Part shown: piece by piece, positions 34,381-37,735 of the stretch
Layout: each line of letters opens with the position of its first letter
Numbering within the stretch: the first letter of the stretch is position 1
Source: Rhodopirellula sp.
Lineage (GTDB): Bacteria; Planctomycetota; Planctomycetia; Planctomycetales; Planctomycetaceae
NCBI GenBank assembly: GCA_013203845.1
Contig: JABMPE010000459.1
Coordinates: 1 to 37,735, forward strand
DNA length: 37,735 nt
Direction of reading: 5' to 3'
Notes under the pieces: generated by a model
Told to the model about the DNA's origin: nothing
The model's database searches: none
What the model saw: the letters and a program-made list of their open reading frames with translations, nothing else
Position numbers and translations under genes: made by a program

Positions 34381-35841
34381 TTACAGTTCTGGCGGAAGGA
34401 TCAGCGGTTTCAGTTCGCCTGCATCGGCCTCTTTCTCCGGCTCTGATTCTCTGGTTTCAGAGGAAGCTGCCGTTTCTGCTGGTGTTTTGTCGGCGGGTGT
34501 GGTTTTCTCTGATTCTGTCGCCGATGTTTTCGGTTTCGTTGCGACCGTTTCCGGCTGAGTGAGCGCGGCGGGTGTCTCAGTTGCCTTGTCGTTGATGGCG
34601 ACTTCGTTTGTGGTATCCGGCTGGAAAGGGTGCTCCGCTTCCCACTTTTTCCAGAAGACGGGGGCTCGCGTGTTTCGCCACAACGCCAACGCGTTGCCGA
34701 CGTGACTGTAGAACGTGTAGTTGCTGAGGATTTCTTTCTGCGTCTTCGACGTCGTGTTTTTGATGATCCAGTCGGCCGCCTTCAGGATCATCTCGTGTGG
34801 CGGGTGCAGCTCTTTCGGAGCAATTGCCAGCCACTCCAGATGGTGTCCGGTCGCGATGACGTCTTTGTACGCTTCGTAGTCTTCCGGATGCTCAAGTGCG
34901 GCGGATCCGTCCGGCCAGTTGTACGGCCAGTGTCCGTCTTCGTACTGAGTAACAATCAGAATATCGCGGACGCTTCTGAGGTAGTCCATTGCCTCGGCTC
35001 GAACTTCGTCCGACAGAATGTCGAAGTCATCGTCGAGTCTGACCAGAGCCATCAGCGAATACACTCGATGAGTTCCACCGCAGACGCCGTATATTTTGGC
35101 ACCTCGCATCTGGCGGCGGGCGATCATGTCGAAGTTCAGTTTTCGGTGATGGCCATTCACCCATTCTTTCTGCGGAGGCAGCCACAGGCCAAAACCCAGT
35201 GCCGACCATTCGGTTTCGCGTTCGTCGAGGTCGAAGTCGTAGATCGCCTGCTCGATCATCTGCTTCAGGGTGCCGTTTGGACGGCCCGGACTTCGGACCG
35301 GCTGGTCGAGTGGCACGCCAGCTTCTGAAATGCAGGCGAGAGTGTGGTCATGATGAACCGAGGCTCCCTGCTCGTGTCCCCAACGGACGTAAACGCCAGT
35401 TGGACGATCTTCGAGCAGCGGCGGAATGTCCGGCCCCCACGACAGCATGAACCGACCATTATCCAGCAGCAAGTCCCGCATGTCGGTTCCGGACATGACG
35501 GCTGGATCCTGAAACTCGGCATCGACGTGCCAGGTTCTCAGCGCGTGCTCGACATGGTTGGGTTTCAGATTGTCTGCCGGAAATCTCGGCTGAACCTGAA
35601 GCAGGACGGCGGCCAGTTCTTCATCACTGACCACTTCCGGATCGTCATACAAGGGCGTGATGACGAGCGGCTCTGTCCGTTCAATCTTCGGCGGGCTGAA
35701 TTGGATTTCGCCAGTGATGACTTCGGTCAAACGTTCCGCCTGGGCAGGAGCCAGCATCAGCCACGACACGGCGAAGGCTCCGCAGGTCACCAGCTGGACG
35801 GCCAGAAATCCTGTCAGTTTTGAGCGTTGTTGTTTCTTCAT
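34381..35841 (-). CDS. Secreted protein of unknown function with alpha-helical toroid-like middle
   Basis: The protein has 486 residues. The N-terminal signal or anchor is KLTGFLAVQLVTCGAFAVSWLMLAP, followed by AQA. The middle (about 60-400) contains motifs reminiscent of helical toroid proteins (VYSLMALVRLDDDFDILSDEV, YEDGHWPYNWPDGS, HHLEWLAIAPKELHPP). I cannot assign a known family. The last 80 residues are a Thr/Glu/Lys/Ala low-complexity tail. It is 96 bp behind the multi-TM gene 35938-37572 on the same strand and ends at a strong terminator, so the two probably form an operon. Confidence 0.75.
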   Translation of the reverse strand: MKKQQRSKLTGFLAVQLVTCGAFAVSWLMLAPAQAERLTEVITGEIQFSPPKIERTEPLVITPLYDDPEVVSDEELAAVLLQVQPRFPADNLKPNHVEHALRTWHVDAEFQDPAVMSGTDMRDLLLDNGRFMLSWGPDIPPLLEDRPTGVYVRWGHEQGASVHHDHTLACISEAGVPLDQPVRSPGRPNGTLKQMIEQAIYDFDLDERETEWSALGFGLWLPPQKEWVNGHHRKLNFDMIARRQMRGAKIYGVCGGTHRVYSLMALVRLDDDFDILSDEVRAEAMDYLRSVRDILIVTQYEDGHWPYNWPDGSAALEHPEDYEAYKDVIATGHHLEWLAIAPKELHPPHEMILKAADWIIKNTTSKTQKEILSNYTFYSHVGNALALWRNTRAPVFWKKWEAEHPFQPDTTNEVAINDKATETPAALTQPETVATKPKTSATESEKTTPADKTPAETAASSETRESEPEKEADAGELKPLILPPEL

Positions 35842-35937
35842 GTTGATTGCCTTGCCGATTCAGGAAACCAGGTCGACGGCCTGGAAAAGCAATATCCGGT
35901 TGAATGCATCCGGCTGAATACGAATTCGATGTGACGA

Positions 35938-37572
35938 CTAAGACTTCGAGTCAATTTCAATCGGATTGACGCGTTCGAAGACGGCCTGCCCATCCTGCAT
36001 GAACTTCAGCTTCCATTCCTTGTCTTCCTGCAGGCGATGAATCATGGGCTCGCGATATTGCTGATCGATAACAACCGTGTTGATTCCGTAGCGTGCCAGC
36101 ATTGCCGACCAGCTGCCCTGCAGCTGCACGATACCCATGTAGTCATCCCAGACGTTCTCCGGGACAAGATGACAATGAGAAGCGACAAAGACTTTCATGT
36201 CTTTCGGGCCGGCCCACATCAGGTAATCGCCCCATTCATAGGTGCAGAAAACCAGGCCGGTCGGCGGATGCTCGTTGAGGTATTCCGTCGCGGCGACGGG
36301 AGTCAGTCTGCTGACCGGAATCCGGCTGGTGACTTTCTCAATGTCTTTTCCGGCGGCCATAGCCAGAGTGATCGTCCCAAGGTTCGACAGTTCAAAGAAG
36401 ATGAACATGATGCCCATGACCACGATGGTCCAAAGACTGGCTCGCGGCGGCGGTTCGGGTGAAACTTCCCACTCCTGCCATTTTCGCCAGGCCGCTCCGG
36501 CGTGAATTGCAGCGAAGCATCCCGCCAGTGGTCCCCACCAGACCAGCATTCGTGAAGTCCACATCGCGGTGGCTCCGAAGACCACCAGCGACAGGACTTC
36601 AGCGGTCGAAACACGCCGAGGGCTGACTCGATAGACGATAAACAGGATCAAAGCAGCGACGGTGGCGGCTTGTCCTTGAGCCAGTCGAAGATGCAGCGAT
36701 TGCCATTCGATGATCGATTGCAGATTCGGGTTGTTGCCAAAGCTGAGAACTTCTGAATAGAGGCTCAGGCCGTATGGATTCAGCAAAGCAGCCACTGCGG
36801 ACAGTTCCGTCAGCAGAACAAGGCGACGCAGCCTGCTGTCGTGAAAGAGACTCGCCAGCTGTCCGGTGCGACGAAGAAGGTCGACTCCTCGCCCAATCGC
36901 AAAGCATCCGAGCAAGGCCAGACCGACGATGAACGAACCGTGCATGTTCGCCCAGAAAGCAAACATCACAGGCACGACCACCCATGTCCTGTTTGACCAT
37001 TCGCGACGTAGAAGTATCGAAAGCAGCACCGCGTAGAACAGGAAGCCAGCAATCTGCGGACGCTGCACGATCAGTTGCTGGTACTCAACCCACACGGTCA
37101 GGACGAATCCGCCCAGAGCGAACATCGCACTGTGAGTGCGGCTGTAGATGCGGCGTGTCAGAACGGCCAGTGAGCCTGCGACGCAAGCTGAGAACAGAAA
37201 TGTAATCGCCGCTTTGCCCACCACCAGATAACCGGCGTACGCGATTAACTGGCTCAGCCAGGCAGAATTCACGAAGGGCACGCCGAGCGAAAGTGGCATC
37301 AACGGTTCTGTGGAGGGCAGGATTCCGGTTTGCCAGAGTTGACGCCCGTAGCTGAGGTGGCCCCAGACGTCGGTATGCGCGATCGGCTGAAGGCGATCGA
37401 AAAAGAAGTAGGTCAGTCCGATCAGGAACGTGAAGCCAGCGCTGATCGCCGGCAGTCGGAACCAATCGGGAAGTTTGTCTTCCAGCATGCGGACATCGGC
37501 GATCGACGGATCGTAATCCGGATCGGGAGTTTCAGCGGCGTCGATTTCGGTCTCTGTCATGGACGTTGACAT
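35938..37572 (-). CDS. Multi-TM membrane protein related to the cassette membrane proteins (GT-C-like)
   Basis: The protein has 544 residues from the ATG at 37572, with an AGGAG site 11 nt upstream. A short acidic N-terminal tail leads to about eleven membrane helices. The family loop after helix 1 is HTDVWGHLSYGRQLWQTG, then VNSAWLSQLIAYAGYL, the same layout as in 8150-10300 and 19392-22829. A further shared region is WANMHGSFIVGLALLG. A small soluble C-terminal domain (TGLVFCTYEWGDYLMW, VFVASHCHLVPENVWDDY) resembles the periplasmic domains of this group. It lacks the TPR tail. A glycosyl or similar transfer in the membrane is possible but not shown. Confidence 0.75.
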   Translation of the reverse strand: MSTSMTETEIDAAETPDPDYDPSIADVRMLEDKLPDWFRLPAISAGFTFLIGLTYFFFDRLQPIAHTDVWGHLSYGRQLWQTGILPSTEPLMPLSLGVPFVNSAWLSQLIAYAGYLVVGKAAITFLFSACVAGSLAVLTRRIYSRTHSAMFALGGFVLTVWVEYQQLIVQRPQIAGFLFYAVLLSILLRREWSNRTWVVVPVMFAFWANMHGSFIVGLALLGCFAIGRGVDLLRRTGQLASLFHDSRLRRLVLLTELSAVAALLNPYGLSLYSEVLSFGNNPNLQSIIEWQSLHLRLAQGQAATVAALILFIVYRVSPRRVSTAEVLSLVVFGATAMWTSRMLVWWGPLAGCFAAIHAGAAWRKWQEWEVSPEPPPRASLWTIVVMGIMFIFFELSNLGTITLAMAAGKDIEKVTSRIPVSRLTPVAATEYLNEHPPTGLVFCTYEWGDYLMWAGPKDMKVFVASHCHLVPENVWDDYMGIVQLQGSWSAMLARYGINTVVIDQQYREPMIHRLQEDKEWKLKFMQDGQAVFERVNPIEIDSKS

Positions 37573-37735
37573 GGATTGACCGTCTCCTGAAGAAGCAGAG
37601 GCAGGCGGAACTGGCCCGAACAGCCTGAGGTGAGAATGGTTGAAATGGCCTCGGCGAATTCTGAAAGACAGGCTTCAAGGTTCACGGGAACCGAATCACG
37701 GAGGCATTCATTCAATTGTGCAGGCGCCTCAGGGC

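Noticed and set aside
1-37735. CRISPR arrays, tRNA or rRNA genes, insertion sequences
   Set aside because: I saw no regularly spaced repeats, no transposase frames and no convincing tRNA cloverleaf. Intergenic gaps are short.

Overview
The window is almost certainly from a planctomycete. It carries a PSCyt1/DUF1549/DUF1553 gene beside a DUF1501 gene, a DUF1559 prepilin-like gene with a small lipoprotein gene behind it, several secreted VCBS/FG-GAP ASPIC proteins, and membrane proteins with TPR-like tails. GC looks moderate, GTG and TTG starts are frequent, and all standard stops are used.

Layout. (1) 1-4232: the end of an unknown + strand gene, then a leftward YqiJ-like / flotillin (YqiK-like) / DUF3686 cluster whose last gene lacks the AAA ATPase part usual for that family. 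(2) 4515-22829: the most interesting region. A three-gene cassette, in the order multi-TM TPR membrane protein, heptaheme cytochrome c, VCBS/ASPIC protein, occurs twice in the same orientation. Copy 1 is 10300 to 4515. Copy 2 is 22829 to 13403 and has a DUF1559 gene and a lipoprotein gene inserted. Between the copies lie a rightward CRTAC1-like gene and a TPR gene. (3) 23168-27091: a PhyH-type dioxygenase, nadA, a SirB1/transglutaminase-like gene and senB. (4) 27095-31056: DUF1501 and DUF1549/DUF1553 genes. (5) 31186-37572: a small M41-like metallopeptidase, a membrane protein, a secreted glycerophosphodiesterase, a PhoD phosphatase remnant, a secreted unknown protein and a third multi-TM protein.

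Main discovery candidate: both cassette VCBS/ASPIC genes are interrupted by an in-frame UGA at the same place (after Lys-Pro-Asp-Gly, before x-Cys-x-Trp), and both stay open for about 200 homologous codons afterwards. Starting 14-15 nt after each UGA is a perfect 6-7 bp hairpin with a 6 nt CGUGUC loop whose second base is G. Its spacing fits bacterial SECIS elements. The hairpin is identical in the two genes even at wobble positions, while the flanking codons differ. I read them as two selenocysteine-containing exported proteins with a U-x-C motif, encoded in duplicated operons with heptaheme cytochromes. A selenosugar synthase gene (senB) in the same window independently points to selenophosphate metabolism in this organism. 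The selenocysteine machinery itself is not in the window.
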